Assembly: GCF_026651855.1 (NCBI RefSeq)
Contig: NZ_CP093280.1
Span: 6,656,501 to 6,720,500 of the forward strand
Source of the DNA: Pseudomonas silvicola
GTDB lineage: Bacteria; Pseudomonadota; Gammaproteobacteria; Pseudomonadales; Pseudomonadaceae
DNA length: 64,000 bases
Reading direction: 5' to 3'
This document shows, piece after piece, positions 25,373 to 34,493 of this stretch; position 1 is the first letter of the stretch, and each line of letters begins with the position of its first letter. Both the position numbers and the translations under genes were made by a program. The notes under the pieces are model-generated. The model saw only the letters and a list, made by a program, of their open reading frames with translations, was not told the DNA's origin and ran no database searches.

Positions 25373-26392
25373 TCAGGCCAGGTACTGGCGGTAGAAGTCG
25401 AGCACCGCCAGGTTCTTGTCCTTGGCTTCAAACATGATGTCGAAGCGCTCGCTGAATTGCAGCGCGTAGGCGTTGGTCCAGCGGTTCCACATGCGCTCGC
25501 TGTGGGCGTACAGGTCGCGCTTGGGCAGTACGTCAAGCAAATCCGCCATTTCCAGCTTCTGGTCGGCACCGAAACCCAGTTGCTGCAAACGCTCCTGGGG
25601 CTGCGAGTAATGCATCACCGGCCGCACCCCACGCCAACTGTCGATGATGCGGGCCACCCGCGGGTCATCCGTGGCGATGTAGTCGTTCTCGTTGATCCAG
25701 CAATGGTGGATATCCAGCACCACCGGCGCCAGGTCGGCCAATTTCAGACAGTCATCAACGCCGTAGGTTTTTTCTTCGTTCTCGAAGGTAATGCAACGGC
25801 GCGCCACGTCCGAAAGCCGTGGCCAAACTGCACGCACACCCTCCCCGCCCAGGCGACCAGCAATGTGCACATTGCATTTGAAGTCCTGGAACTGAACGCC
25901 GTAGCCCATCATGCGGATCATGTCGGCGTGGTATTCAAATTCCGCCAGGCTGTTCTCCACCACACCCGGCTTGTCGGAGCCCAGTACGCAGAATTGTCCG
26001 GGGTGAAACGACAGGCGAATATCCGCCGCCCGCGCCAACTCGCCAATGACGGCGAAGCGCTCACCCAGCCATTGCTGCATGGCCGGGGCCTGGTAAAAGG
26101 CGCGCACATCGGCATGGCTGTAGAACGGCAGCAGGTCGCTGCTCAGGCGCAGCATGCGCAGGGTCGGCGGCAGGTCAGCCACATAGGCCAGCAGGCGCAA
26201 TTGCGCGTCGAGGTTGTGGGTCACCACTTCCATCAGTTTCGCCTGGGCAATCTTGGGCTCCACCCCAGACATCCAGCGCAAGGTGGTGGTACGGGGGTTG
26301 AACGCAGTTTCGATGGCCTTCAAGTCGGCCAGCGACAGGTCGCGAATGGAGTGCCGGTACTGGCAGGCGAAGCCGATGCGGGGGTGGGACAT
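25373..26392 (-). CDS. uvsE: UV damage endonuclease UvsE/UVDE
   Basis: A 339-residue TIM-barrel endonuclease. Family motifs are present: RIGFACQYRHSIRDLSLADL at the N-terminus, LSFHPGQFC and ITFENEEKTYGVDD with metal-binding His/Glu, and LDIHHCWINEND. UVDE enzymes nick DNA 5' of cyclobutane dimers and 6-4 photoproducts and start an alternative excision repair. ATG 26392 is preferred over longer upstream readings, which would add about 40 residues outside the family. It is a single gene. Such genes are patchily distributed in Pseudomonas, so horizontal gain is possible. Confidence 0.9.
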   Translation of the reverse strand: MSHPRIGFACQYRHSIRDLSLADLKAIETAFNPRTTTLRWMSGVEPKIAQAKLMEVVTHNLDAQLRLLAYVADLPPTLRMLRLSSDLLPFYSHADVRAFYQAPAMQQWLGERFAVIGELARAADIRLSFHPGQFCVLGSDKPGVVENSLAEFEYHADMIRMMGYGVQFQDFKCNVHIAGRLGGEGVRAVWPRLSDVARRCITFENEEKTYGVDDCLKLADLAPVVLDIHHCWINENDYIATDDPRVARIIDSWRGVRPVMHYSQPQERLQQLGFGADQKLEMADLLDVLPKRDLYAHSERMWNRWTNAYALQFSERFDIMFEAKDKNLAVLDFYRQYLA

Positions 26393-26585
26393 GGAACCTG
26401 GGCCTTGAGGTGAGGGTCGTCTGGCTATGGACAACGGCGCGTGCTGAATTTCCCTGCGCAGGTGACGTTCGGTTGAACGAGTGGGCCTGTGGCGCAGTGT
26501 CAAAGTTGACAGTTGCGGCACAAAACCTCGCGCAGCATCCTCATCATTGACACCAAGCCAGGTGCCTCACGAGGAGTATGGGACC

Positions 26586-27053
26586 ATGAGTGAAAAAAAT
26601 ATCAACGTCACGCTGCGCAACGAAGACGACGAAACGCTTTATTACTTTTTCTTCCAAAGCGCCACGGGCGACGGGTCAAGAAATATATTAAGCAACAGTG
26701 CCAGCCGGTTTGAGACCACAGTGGCTTCAAGCGGAAAATTGATCGTGAGTCGAAGCAATTACTACGACTCGCCTCCTGACAACTCTGCGGCCGTACGCTT
26801 TAATCTCACCAATAACGAGAGTTTCTCGATTGAGGTTCTTCCACTGGTTAGTACACCTCAGCCTTCCGCCGGATCGACGCAGTACGAAGCAGTGGCCAAA
26901 GACATTTACAACCAGTATCCGGAGGTCACCAGTGAAATTTTTCTTCCAGATCCTTCCACGAATACTGAACCGCCCTGGACGGTAGAATCTGGGAGAATCA
27001 AGCTCATCAACGTGCCTGACGGAACCCCACTGACAGTGCGCAAGCTTGCATGA
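26586..27053 (+). CDS. Hypothetical protein, beta-rich
   Basis: A 155-residue protein of unrecognised family, rich in Asn, Ser and Thr and predicted mostly beta (NINVTLRNEDDETLYYFFFQ, then RFNLTNNESFSIEVLPL). There is no signal peptide, membrane segment or cysteine. A conserved-looking middle segment (YEAVAKDIYNQYPEVTS) is followed by a Pro-rich stretch. ATG 26586 follows GAGGAG at a wide spacing; an ATG at 26579 hits a stop at once. GC is lower than in the neighbours, so it may be acquired. Confidence 0.65.
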   Translation: MSEKNINVTLRNEDDETLYYFFFQSATGDGSRNILSNSASRFETTVASSGKLIVSRSNYYDSPPDNSAAVRFNLTNNESFSIEVLPLVSTPQPSAGSTQYEAVAKDIYNQYPEVTSEIFLPDPSTNTEPPWTVESGRIKLINVPDGTPLTVRKLA

Positions 27054-27087
27054 TGATCCAGCACGGCACGGGGCAGAAGAGACGCGA

Positions 27088-27297
27088 ATGAACACTACCT
27101 TCAAAGCAGGCGATGCAGTGCGCTGGAACTCAGAGGCAGGAGAAATTCACGGCAAGGTCGTCAAGGTGCATACCCATGACGTGGAGTTTCTCGGGAAGAC
27201 GCGTCGCGCGTCCAGGGAGGAGCCGCAATACGAGGTCAAGAGTGACAAGACCGGGCACCTGGCGATGCATCATGGTGATGCGTTGAAATCGACTTGA
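27088..27297 (+). CDS. DUF2945 (HVA-domain) small protein
   Basis: A 69-residue protein matching the hypervirulence/HVA-like DUF2945 family: FKAGDAVRWNSEAGEIHGKV opens a small SH3-like barrel and YEVKSDKTGHLAMHHGDAL closes it. The family is small and soluble with unknown function. The start ATG at 27088 is 35 bases after the preceding gene's stop and may be co-transcribed with it. Confidence 0.8.
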   Translation: MNTTFKAGDAVRWNSEAGEIHGKVVKVHTHDVEFLGKTRRASREEPQYEVKSDKTGHLAMHHGDALKST

Positions 27298-27312
27298 CTC
27301 TTGCGGCGGCTG

Positions 27313-27380
27313 CTTCCCGAGCTTCGTCCGGTGCAGCAGGGTTCACGCATACCCCTGCAGGACCGGGCGAAGCTTGGGAA
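27313..27380. repeat. Pair of inverted REP-like elements (CCGGGCGAAGCTCGG family)
   Basis: TTCCCGAGCTTCGTCCGG and, 30 bases later, CCGGGCGAAGCTTGGGAA are inverted copies of one intergenic element. Each can fold by itself (CCGGGC-GAA-GCTCGG with one wobble pair). The same family recurs near 43.1, 54.6-55.1, 59.2 and 61.75 kb. Confidence 0.75.
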
Positions 27381-27403
27381 CGAGACGCTGCGAACGCTCT
27401 CGC

Positions 27404-28573
27404 TTAGCGCAGGAACTTCACATCCGACGGCGCATCAATGTCGAACTTCTGCACGGTATCGCCCAGCTTGCCAGTGGCGGGGTCACGCTTGACCACGACG
27501 ATCTGGTTGCTCTTCTGGTTGGCGATCAGCACGAACTTGCCGCTCGGGTCGAAGGTGAATTCACGCGGTTCAACGCCTTCCACGGAGCGACGCTGAACTT
27601 CCTTCAGCTCGCCCGTGGCCTTGTCGACGCTGAACGCCAGCAGTTCACTCGCTTCGCCCCGGTTGGTGACGTAGAAGAACTTGCCGTCGGCCGAGAAGTG
27701 CAACGCGGCCGCGGCCTTGTGCTTGGCGTCGCCGCCAGCGGCCAGTTCCACCACCTGTTTCTGCACCAGGTTGCCAGCCTTGACGTCGAACACGAACACC
27801 TGGGCGCTCATTTCGGTGGTCAGATAGGCATGCTTGCCGTCAGCGCTGAACAGCAGGTGACGCGGGCCGCTGCCAGGTGGCAGTTGAATGGATGCCGGCG
27901 ACGCGGCGGTCAGCGGCTTGGCCTTATTGGCGGCGTCGTAGTGGTAGGCGAACACCTTGTCGGCACCCAGGTCCTGCACATAGACGAAACGGCCATCGGG
28001 GCTGGAAACCACCGAGTGAACGTGATCGCTGGCCTGACGGTCGGCAACGACCTTGGAGGCGGCGTCGTGGCTTTCCTGCTGCACCAGCTCGCTCAGCGTA
28101 CCGTCGGCGCCCACGCCGAACACGGACAGGCTGCCGTTCGGGTTAGGGTGGACTTCGTAGTTGGCCACGAACAGGTGTTTTTCACCTTTGGCCAGGCTTG
28201 AGAACGTCGGGTCCTCGCCCTTGGCTTCGACCTGGTTGATCAGGGTCAGGTCGTGGGTCTTGGGGTCGATCTTGAAGGAACTGACCTTGCCCACTTTGTC
28301 ATGGGTGGAGTCCGGGCCGTTTTCGTTGACCGCGAACAGGTGTTTCTGGTCCTTGCTGATGGTCAGCCAGGATGGGTTTTCCACCTTGGTCACTTGCAGC
28401 GGCTTGGCACCGATCTGGCCGGTGGCGCTGTCGAAGTGGTAGCGGTAAATGCCTTCACTGGTGTTGTTGGTGTAGGTGCCCACCAGCAGGTCATAGCCGC
28501 TGGCGGCCATGGCGTGGGAAGAGAGCACGGTGATTCCGCTGGCCAGCAGCAGGGGCAGGAGATGACGTTTCAT
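27404..28573 (-). CDS. Secreted lactonase, 6-phosphogluconolactonase-like beta-propeller
   Basis: A 389-residue protein with a signal peptide (MKRHLLPLLLASGITVLSSH, cleaved near AMA-ASG) and a seven-bladed propeller of the cycloisomerase-2/Pgl family. The N-terminus YDLLVGTYTNNTSEGIYRYH is the typical opening blade. Repeated blades carry ...DGRFVYVQDLG..., ...SADGKHAYLTTE... and ...SADGKFFYVTNRG.... Export to the periplasm argues against the cytosolic pentose pathway. With the adjacent sugar-acid genes, hydrolysis of an aldonolactone in the periplasm is a reasonable guess. It is transcribed on its own, 74 bases from the next gene. Confidence 0.85.
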   Translation of the reverse strand: MKRHLLPLLLASGITVLSSHAMAASGYDLLVGTYTNNTSEGIYRYHFDSATGQIGAKPLQVTKVENPSWLTISKDQKHLFAVNENGPDSTHDKVGKVSSFKIDPKTHDLTLINQVEAKGEDPTFSSLAKGEKHLFVANYEVHPNPNGSLSVFGVGADGTLSELVQQESHDAASKVVADRQASDHVHSVVSSPDGRFVYVQDLGADKVFAYHYDAANKAKPLTAASPASIQLPPGSGPRHLLFSADGKHAYLTTEMSAQVFVFDVKAGNLVQKQVVELAAGGDAKHKAAAALHFSADGKFFYVTNRGEASELLAFSVDKATGELKEVQRRSVEGVEPREFTFDPSGKFVLIANQKSNQIVVVKRDPATGKLGDTVQKFDIDAPSDVKFLR

Positions 28574-28646
28574 TGTGTTTGTTATCCTCGACGGGTCCGT
28601 ATCAGGAGACCCCGGTCATTTTCAGAAGTTGGCGCACAGGAACCGA

Positions 28647-28925
28647 TTATTCCTGCTCGTCATCCTCGTCACTGGGGGAGAAAGCACTGAGGCAGACTAG
28701 ACGATAGCTGCCTTTGTCGTTGCTGATTGCCCAGAACTGTTGCGTTTCATCGAAGTTCGCTGCCGCCATTTGCGCGGCAGTGAAATGCCAGCGCTTGAGC
28801 TCGCGGCCATCCATGCATTCGATACGCAGTTCGCCCGCGTCCAGGACAAAATCAAAGGCATGCAGATCATCGATCAACACCATGCCGCTTGTTGCTAGTT
28901 GTTCGGTAAGGCCGGTCATGACCAT
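28647..28925 (-). CDS. Hypothetical protein, acidic tail
   Basis: A 92-residue protein of unknown family. It reads as a small alpha/beta fold (ATSGMVLIDDLHAFDFVLD, LRIECMDGRELKRWHFTAAQ, FWAISNDKGSYRLVCLSAFS) ending in a very acidic SDEDDEQE tail. It lacks membrane and signal sequences. Two ATGs (28925 and 28919) are possible and neither has a strong ribosome binding site. It lies between the lactonase and the transporter genes on the same strand. Confidence 0.6.
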   Translation of the reverse strand: MVMTGLTEQLATSGMVLIDDLHAFDFVLDAGELRIECMDGRELKRWHFTAAQMAAANFDETQQFWAISNDKGSYRLVCLSAFSPSDEDDEQE

Positions 28926-29008
28926 CTTTCATAAAAGGGGTGGAGAGGCGCCCATGATATGCCAAATCGGCCAAGTTGAAACCGGTTTCTGCTTCAATAT
29001 GTCGCACC

Positions 29009-30319
29009 TTACCGTGCGTAATAACGCCGCGGCACGCCCCACAGGATCAACGCCACCGCCAGCAGGCTGATGATGCTCAGCACGTAAAGGGCTGGGGTAG
29101 CCGCGCCGGTAAGGTCCTTGATGCGGCCGATCAGGTAGGGCGCGATCACCCCGCCCAACTGGCCCAGGGAGTTGATCAGGGCAATGCCGGCGGCCGCGGC
29201 CAGGCCGCTGAGAAAACGCGGCGGGATGGTCCAGAAGATAGGCATCCAGGCGATCAGCCCCGCCATGATCAGGCTCAGGCCCAGCATCAGCGGCAGCAGT
29301 TGGCCAGCGAAGGCCGCGCACACCAGGTAGCCCACCGCGCAGAGCATGGCGCAGCTTGCCATGTGCCACCGGCGCTCGCCATGGCGGTCGGAGCTGATAC
29401 CCATCAGCACGTTGAACGCCGCGGCCCCGATGTAGGGCAGCGTGGTCAGCAGGCCGATGTGCAGGCTGTCGGCCACCCCCGCGCTGCGGATCAATTGCGG
29501 CATCCAGAACAGCAGCCCGGTCAAGGCCATGACTAGGCATAGGTAAATCGCTGACATCACGTAGGTCGTCGGGTGCTTCCATAATCCGCTCAGGGAATGG
29601 GACGCGGGGGTTGACGTCTCCTGGGACAGGCGTTGAAGCATCAACGCCTTCTGCGCGGGGCTGAGCCACGTGGCCTGCTCGATACGGTCACTGACGAACC
29701 ACAGCACCACGAAGCCGAGGATGATCGACGGGATGGCTTCGAGCAGGAACAGCCACTTCCACCCCGCCAGGCCATAGGCGCCATCGAGGCTGCCCAGGAT
29801 CAAACCCGCCAGCGGGCCGCCCACCACACCGCACAGGCAGATGGAACTCTTGAAGTAGCTGTTGACCCGGGCGCGCCGCGTAGCCGGGTACCACTGGGTG
29901 AAGAAATACAGCACGCCCGGCACGAACCCGGCCTCCATCACGCCGATCAGAAACCGCAGGGTGTAGAACCAGAACTCGCTCTGCACCAGCATCATGCAGG
30001 CCGAGGTGACGCCCCAGGTGATCATGATGCGCGCTATCCACAACCGCGCGCCCACGCGGTGCAGCAACAGGTTGCTGGGCACCTCGAAGAGGAAATAGCC
30101 GACGAAGAACAGGCTGGCGCCCAGGCCGTAGACGGTATCGCTGAAGCCCAGGTCGCTCTGCATTTCCAGCTTGGCGAAGCTGATGTTGACCCGGTCCAGG
30201 TAGGCGAACAGGAAGCAGAGGATGAACAGCGGCACGATCCGCCAGTTCACCTTGCGGTACAGCGCGTCCTCGGACAGCTCGCCGGTGGCGGCGCCCAGTG
30301 CAGCGGTTTGCGTGGCCAT
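29009..30319 (-). CDS. MFS transporter, anion:cation symporter type (sugar acid)
   Basis: A 436-residue, 12-helix major facilitator. The N-terminal half has FAYLDRVNISFAKLEMQSDL, the signature of the ACS/phthalate-galactonate subfamily, and the motif RWHMA after the central loop. ACS members import carboxylates such as hexonates, tartrate or phthalate with protons. It ends the minus-strand operon MFS - FAH - KGSADH - MFS, 57 bases after the dehydrogenase stop. AGAGGTGTG lies before ATG 30319. The expected substrate is an aldonate or aldarate. Confidence 0.9.
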   Translation of the reverse strand: MATQTAALGAATGELSEDALYRKVNWRIVPLFILCFLFAYLDRVNISFAKLEMQSDLGFSDTVYGLGASLFFVGYFLFEVPSNLLLHRVGARLWIARIMITWGVTSACMMLVQSEFWFYTLRFLIGVMEAGFVPGVLYFFTQWYPATRRARVNSYFKSSICLCGVVGGPLAGLILGSLDGAYGLAGWKWLFLLEAIPSIILGFVVLWFVSDRIEQATWLSPAQKALMLQRLSQETSTPASHSLSGLWKHPTTYVMSAIYLCLVMALTGLLFWMPQLIRSAGVADSLHIGLLTTLPYIGAAAFNVLMGISSDRHGERRWHMASCAMLCAVGYLVCAAFAGQLLPLMLGLSLIMAGLIAWMPIFWTIPPRFLSGLAAAAGIALINSLGQLGGVIAPYLIGRIKDLTGAATPALYVLSIISLLAVALILWGVPRRYYAR

Positions 30320-30376
30320 GTCACACCTCTGTTGTTTTTATAGGCGTTGTGCCGGTGTTGCAGGGCAAGCCAGCGC

Positions 30377-31951
30377 TCAGAGCGCAGCGCGGCTCGGAGC
30401 GCCGTCCACCAGCCGGGTCAGGCCCAGGGGGTTGGCATTGCGCAACGGCTCGGGCAGCAGTTCGTCCGGGTAGTTCTGGAAGCACACCGGCCGCAGGAAA
30501 CGGTCGATGGCCAGGGTACCCACCGACGTGCCACGGGCATCGGAGGTAGCCGGGTACGGGCCGCCATGCACCATGGCTTCGCACACTTCCACCCCGGTGG
30601 GGTAGCCGTTGAGCAGGATGCGCCCGACCTTCTGTTCCAGCAGTGCGGTGAGTTCACCAAACTGACGCAGGTCACTGGGCTCACCGATGATCGTCGCCGT
30701 CAGTTGGCCGTGCAGGGCGTGCAACGCCGCCTGCAACTGGTACGTATCGGCCACCTCGACGAGAACAGTGGCGGGGCCGAAGACCTCTTCCTGCAGCACT
30801 TCATCGCCCTCGAGCAACAGGCTGACATCCGCCTGGAACAACTGTGGCTGCGCCTGGTTGCCCTGTTGCGCCGCACCGGCCAGGTGGTGGATGCCTTCAT
30901 GGGCGTGCAGCGCCGCCAGCCCTTTGCCGTAACTGCGCAACGTGCCGGCGTTGAGCATGGTCTGCGCCGGCTGCGCGCCCATGGCCGCGGCCAGTTGCTG
31001 AACGAACACACTGAAACCCGGCGACTTCAGGCCGATGACCAGGCCGGGGTTGGTGCAGAACTGCCCACAGCCTTGCACCACCGAGGCCGTCACCTCGCGG
31101 GCGACGGTTTCGCCGCGCACCTCCAGGGCCTGGGGCAGAACAATCACCGGGTTGATGCTGGACATCTCGGCGAACACCGGAATCGGCTGGGGGCGCGAAG
31201 CCGCCATGTCGTACAGCGCCCGGCCGCCCTTGAGCGAGCCGGTGAAGCCCACGGCCTGAATGGCCGGGTGCTTGACCAGCGCCTCCCCTACCCCGGCGCC
31301 ATAGATCATGTTGAACACCCCGGCGGGCATCCCGCTGCTCACCGCTGCGCGAATGATTGCGTCAGCCACCCGCTCGGCCGTGGCCATGTGGCCACTGTGG
31401 GCCTTGAACACTACCGGGCAACCCGCCGCCAGGGCCGCGGCGGTGTCACCGCCTGCGGTGGAGAACGCCAGGGGAAAGTTGCTGGCGCCGAACACCGCCA
31501 CCGGGCCCACGCCGATGCGGTACTGGCGCAGGTCCGGCCGTGGCAGGGGTGTGCGCTCAGGCAAGGCGCGGTCGATGCGCGCACCGTAGAAGTCCCCTCG
31601 CCGCAGCACCTTGGCGAACAAACGCATCTGCCCGCTGGTGCGGCCCCGCTCGCCCTGGATACGCGCGGCCGGCAAGGCGGTTTCCTGGGTCACCAGGGCG
31701 ATGAAGTCATCGCCCAGGCTATCCAGCTCATCGGCGATGGCGTCCAGAAACTGCGCCCGCCGCTCACTGCTCACACTTCGGTAGGCGGGGTACGCCGCCT
31801 GGGCGGCACGGGCGGCTGCGTCCACTTCGGCAGGCGTGGCCTGGTAGAAATCGAACGGCAGTTCAGCGCCAGTGCTGGCGTCCACGCTTTTGACGATCAC
31901 GCTGCCCTGGGCACTGCGCCCGCCGCCAATGTAGTGATGACCACGAATCAT
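30377..31951 (-). CDS. Alpha-ketoglutaric semialdehyde dehydrogenase
   Basis: A 524-residue NADP+-type aldehyde dehydrogenase. Recognisable parts are the cofactor-binding VAVFGASNFPLAFSTAGGDT, FTGSLKGGRALYD, the catalytic Glu in FAEMSSINPV and the catalytic Cys in VQGCGQFCTNPGL. Length and sequence are those of KGSADH enzymes that oxidise 2-oxoglutarate semialdehyde to 2-oxoglutarate, the last step of non-phosphorylative pentose and hexarate degradation. It starts nine bases after the FAH gene with a strong GAGGAGG site. It is the exit of the pathway into the TCA cycle. Confidence 0.92.
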   Translation of the reverse strand: MIRGHHYIGGGRSAQGSVIVKSVDASTGAELPFDFYQATPAEVDAAARAAQAAYPAYRSVSSERRAQFLDAIADELDSLGDDFIALVTQETALPAARIQGERGRTSGQMRLFAKVLRRGDFYGARIDRALPERTPLPRPDLRQYRIGVGPVAVFGASNFPLAFSTAGGDTAAALAAGCPVVFKAHSGHMATAERVADAIIRAAVSSGMPAGVFNMIYGAGVGEALVKHPAIQAVGFTGSLKGGRALYDMAASRPQPIPVFAEMSSINPVIVLPQALEVRGETVAREVTASVVQGCGQFCTNPGLVIGLKSPGFSVFVQQLAAAMGAQPAQTMLNAGTLRSYGKGLAALHAHEGIHHLAGAAQQGNQAQPQLFQADVSLLLEGDEVLQEEVFGPATVLVEVADTYQLQAALHALHGQLTATIIGEPSDLRQFGELTALLEQKVGRILLNGYPTGVEVCEAMVHGGPYPATSDARGTSVGTLAIDRFLRPVCFQNYPDELLPEPLRNANPLGLTRLVDGAPSRAAL

Positions 31952-31960
31952 GGAACCTCC

Positions 31961-32953
31961 TCACAAAATACCGATGGCGCCTGGGGTGAACACCGCTTCG
32001 GCACGGCCAACACGGTTGTTCAGCGGCGCGCCGAATTCATCCAGGCTGATCTCGAACCGGTCGCCCACCTGGGTGCTGATGCCATCGGCGAACGACAGCG
32101 TGGCCGTGCCGAAGAAATGGATGTGCACGTCACCGGGGCGCAGGAACTGCGCATACTTGAAGTGGTGGTATTCCAGGTTGTCGAAGCTGTGGCACATGTT
32201 CGCCGCGCCGCTGAGGAACTCCTTCTCCCACAGCAGTTTGCCGTCGCGCCAGATACGGCTGGTGCCCGCCAGGTGCTGGGGCAATTCGCCCACGCGCAAT
32301 TCCGGCCCGTAGGAACAATGGCGCAACTTGGAATGGGCCAGGTACAGGTAGTTCTTGCGCTCCATCACATGGTCGGAGAATTCGTTGCCCAGGGCGAAGC
32401 CCAGGCGATAGGGTTTGCCGTCATGGCCGATCACATACAGGCCGCCCAGTTCCGGCTCCTCGCCAGCGTCCTCGGCGAATGGCGGTACCGGGAACTCGCC
32501 ACCGGGGCGTACCACGATGCTGCCGTCGCCTTTGTAGAACCATTCTGGCTGCACACCCGCCTGCCCCGCCACGGGCTTGCCGCCTTCCAGGCCCCATTTG
32601 AAGATTTTCATGCTGTCGGTGATGGCGCTTTCGTCGCCCACCTGCTGGTGCATCTTGTCGCGCGTAGCGGCGCTGCCCAGGTGGGTCAGGCCGGTGCCGG
32701 TCACCAGCATATGCGCCGGGTCCGGGTGGTCCAGGGGCGGCAGGAGGCGGCCTTCGTCCAGCAACTGCTGGTAATCATGGTGCTGGCCCAGCCCCAGGTC
32801 GTCGACCTGGCGAGCCAGGCCAGCACCGGCCTCGATGGCCGCCAGGGCCAGTTCGCGCACGCTGGTGGCGCCGCGCACTTCGTGGACGCGGTCGCCGTCG
32901 ACCAGGCCGACGCGGCGCTGGCCATCCATCAATTGGAATTGCACTAGACGCAT
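31961..32953 (-). CDS. FAH-family 2-keto-3-deoxy-sugar-acid dehydratase (AraD1/GguC-like)
   Basis: A 330-residue member of the fumarylacetoacetate hydrolase superfamily. The metal-binding set is visible: the Glu pair in EDAGEEPELGGLYVIG and the Asp-containing YRLGFALGNEFSDH, plus KMHQQVG and YLYLAHSKLRHCSYGPEL, typical of the AraD1/GguC branch. In known pathways an FAH-type enzyme can dehydrate 2-keto-3-deoxy-pentonate to 2-oxoglutarate semialdehyde. Its place between a transporter and KGSADH, with no DHDPS-type AraD nearby, supports that role. GGGAG precedes the ATG. Confidence 0.85.
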   Translation of the reverse strand: MRLVQFQLMDGQRRVGLVDGDRVHEVRGATSVRELALAAIEAGAGLARQVDDLGLGQHHDYQQLLDEGRLLPPLDHPDPAHMLVTGTGLTHLGSAATRDKMHQQVGDESAITDSMKIFKWGLEGGKPVAGQAGVQPEWFYKGDGSIVVRPGGEFPVPPFAEDAGEEPELGGLYVIGHDGKPYRLGFALGNEFSDHVMERKNYLYLAHSKLRHCSYGPELRVGELPQHLAGTSRIWRDGKLLWEKEFLSGAANMCHSFDNLEYHHFKYAQFLRPGDVHIHFFGTATLSFADGISTQVGDRFEISLDEFGAPLNNRVGRAEAVFTPGAIGIL

Positions 32954-32974
32954 GGTGAAAGCTCCCTTGTTTGA

Positions 32975-34306
32975 TCAGGTACGCGCGCTGGGTTGCGCGC
33001 TGCGGGCACTGGCGGCGAACTGCTCGGCCGGCAGCGCATGGCGGCGCTCCAGCAGGCGGTAGACGACGCCGGTCAGCAGCAGGCCGAACAGCATCACGCC
33101 AGTGAGGAAATACAGGCCGCTGGCCAGGTTGCCGGTGTACTCCTTGAGCGCACCGATGACGAACGGGCCGATGTAGCCGCCCAGGTTGCCCACCGAGTTG
33201 ATCAGGGCAATCCCGGCGGCCGCACTGGCACCGGCGAAGAATCGGCCCGGCAGGGTCCAGAACACCGCCGTGCAGGAAAACAGCGAGAAGGCCACCAGCG
33301 ACAGCGCCACCAGTTGCAGCACCGGCACGCTGAGCCAGGCACTGAAGAACAACCCCGCCGCGCCCAGCACATACAGCACGGCCAGGTGGCCATAACGGTC
33401 ATTGAGGCGGTCGGAGCTGCGCGGCACGATCAGCAGGCCGACGATGCCGAAGATGTACGGCACCGCCGACACGAAGCCCGTCACCAGGTCGCTGCCACCG
33501 AACTGCTTGATCAGGGTAGGCAGCCACAGGCCCAGGCCATAGATGCTGAGGGTCACGGGCAAGTAGAACAGCGCCAGCAGCAGCACGCGGTAGTCCTTGA
33601 GCGCGTGCAGCGGGTTGCCGTGGCGGGTCTGGCCGTACACGTCCAGGTCCTTTTTCAGCTCACCGGCCAGCCAGCCTTTTTCGACGTCGGTCATCCAGCG
33701 TACCTGCGCCGGGCCGTCGGGCAGCCAGCGCAGCACGGGCCAGGTCAGCAGGATGGCCGGGGTGCCGATGGCGATGAACAACCATTGCCAGCCATGCAGG
33801 CCCAGTACCCCGTCCATGCCCAGCAGGCCACCGGACACGGGGCCTGTGATCATCATGGCGATGGGCTGGGAGAGGATGAACAGGCCGAGGATCTTGCCCC
33901 GGTGGCGAACCGGGAACCATTGGGTGATGTAGTACAGCACGCCAGGGAAAAAGCCCGCCTCGGCGGCGCCCAGCAGAAAGCGCATCACGTAGAAGCTGTT
34001 GGGCCCCTGCACGAAAGCCATGCCGATGGTGATGGCGCCCCAGGTAATCATGATGCGGGCGAACCAGCGGCGTGCGCCGAAGCGCGACAGCAGCAGGTTG
34101 CTGGGAATTTCCAACAGGAAGTAGCCAATGAAGAACAGCCCCGCGCCCATGCCGTAGGCGGCATCACCGATGCCCACGTCACTGCCCATGTGCAGCTTGG
34201 CGAAGCCCACGGCGGAGCGGTCCACGTAGGCCACCAGGTACAGCAGGATCAGGAAGGGGATCAACTTGAGGGTGATACGCCTGACCAGGCGAAGTTCTTC
34301 GCTCAT
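32975..34306 (-). CDS. MFS transporter, anion:cation symporter type (sugar acid), first gene of operon
   Basis: A 443-residue, 12-helix ACS-type symporter paralogous to the product of 29009-30319: YVDRSAVGFAKLHMGSDVG, AARRWFARIMITWGAITIG and GFFPGVLYYITQWFP are the family motifs. I chose ATG 34306, with GGAG upstream, over a TTG 15 bases earlier. It opens the operon and is divergent from the dehydratase gene, sharing a promoter region that holds a GntR-type operator. Two related transporters in one operon may differ in substrate, for example pentonate and hexarate. Confidence 0.9.
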   Translation of the reverse strand: MSEELRLVRRITLKLIPFLILLYLVAYVDRSAVGFAKLHMGSDVGIGDAAYGMGAGLFFIGYFLLEIPSNLLLSRFGARRWFARIMITWGAITIGMAFVQGPNSFYVMRFLLGAAEAGFFPGVLYYITQWFPVRHRGKILGLFILSQPIAMMITGPVSGGLLGMDGVLGLHGWQWLFIAIGTPAILLTWPVLRWLPDGPAQVRWMTDVEKGWLAGELKKDLDVYGQTRHGNPLHALKDYRVLLLALFYLPVTLSIYGLGLWLPTLIKQFGGSDLVTGFVSAVPYIFGIVGLLIVPRSSDRLNDRYGHLAVLYVLGAAGLFFSAWLSVPVLQLVALSLVAFSLFSCTAVFWTLPGRFFAGASAAAGIALINSVGNLGGYIGPFVIGALKEYTGNLASGLYFLTGVMLFGLLLTGVVYRLLERRHALPAEQFAASARSAQPSART

Positions 34307-34393
34307 GGCAACGGTCTCCAATTGTTCTTGTTATGGAAATGGGGATCGCCAGGCGCGCGGGGCGGCTGTTCGTCCTCCGTTGCGACCGACTAT

Positions 34394-34406
34394 ATAGTAT
34401 TACTAT
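34394..34406. promoter_or_regulatory. Perfect GntR/FadR-type operator in the divergent promoter
   Basis: ATAGTA-T-TACTAT is a perfect palindrome. Its core TAGTATTACTA fits the FadR-subfamily consensus TNGTNNNACNA. It lies in the 187-base gap between the divergent transporter and dehydratase genes, so one regulator could control both directions. No regulator gene is in the cluster. Confidence 0.65.
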
Positions 34407-34493
34407 TTAACCGACAACGGCTTCACAAGCTGAGCGTTTAGGCCTATTTTACCTATCAGCGCCGCCATTAAGTCTTACAATAAGAGAATTCCC

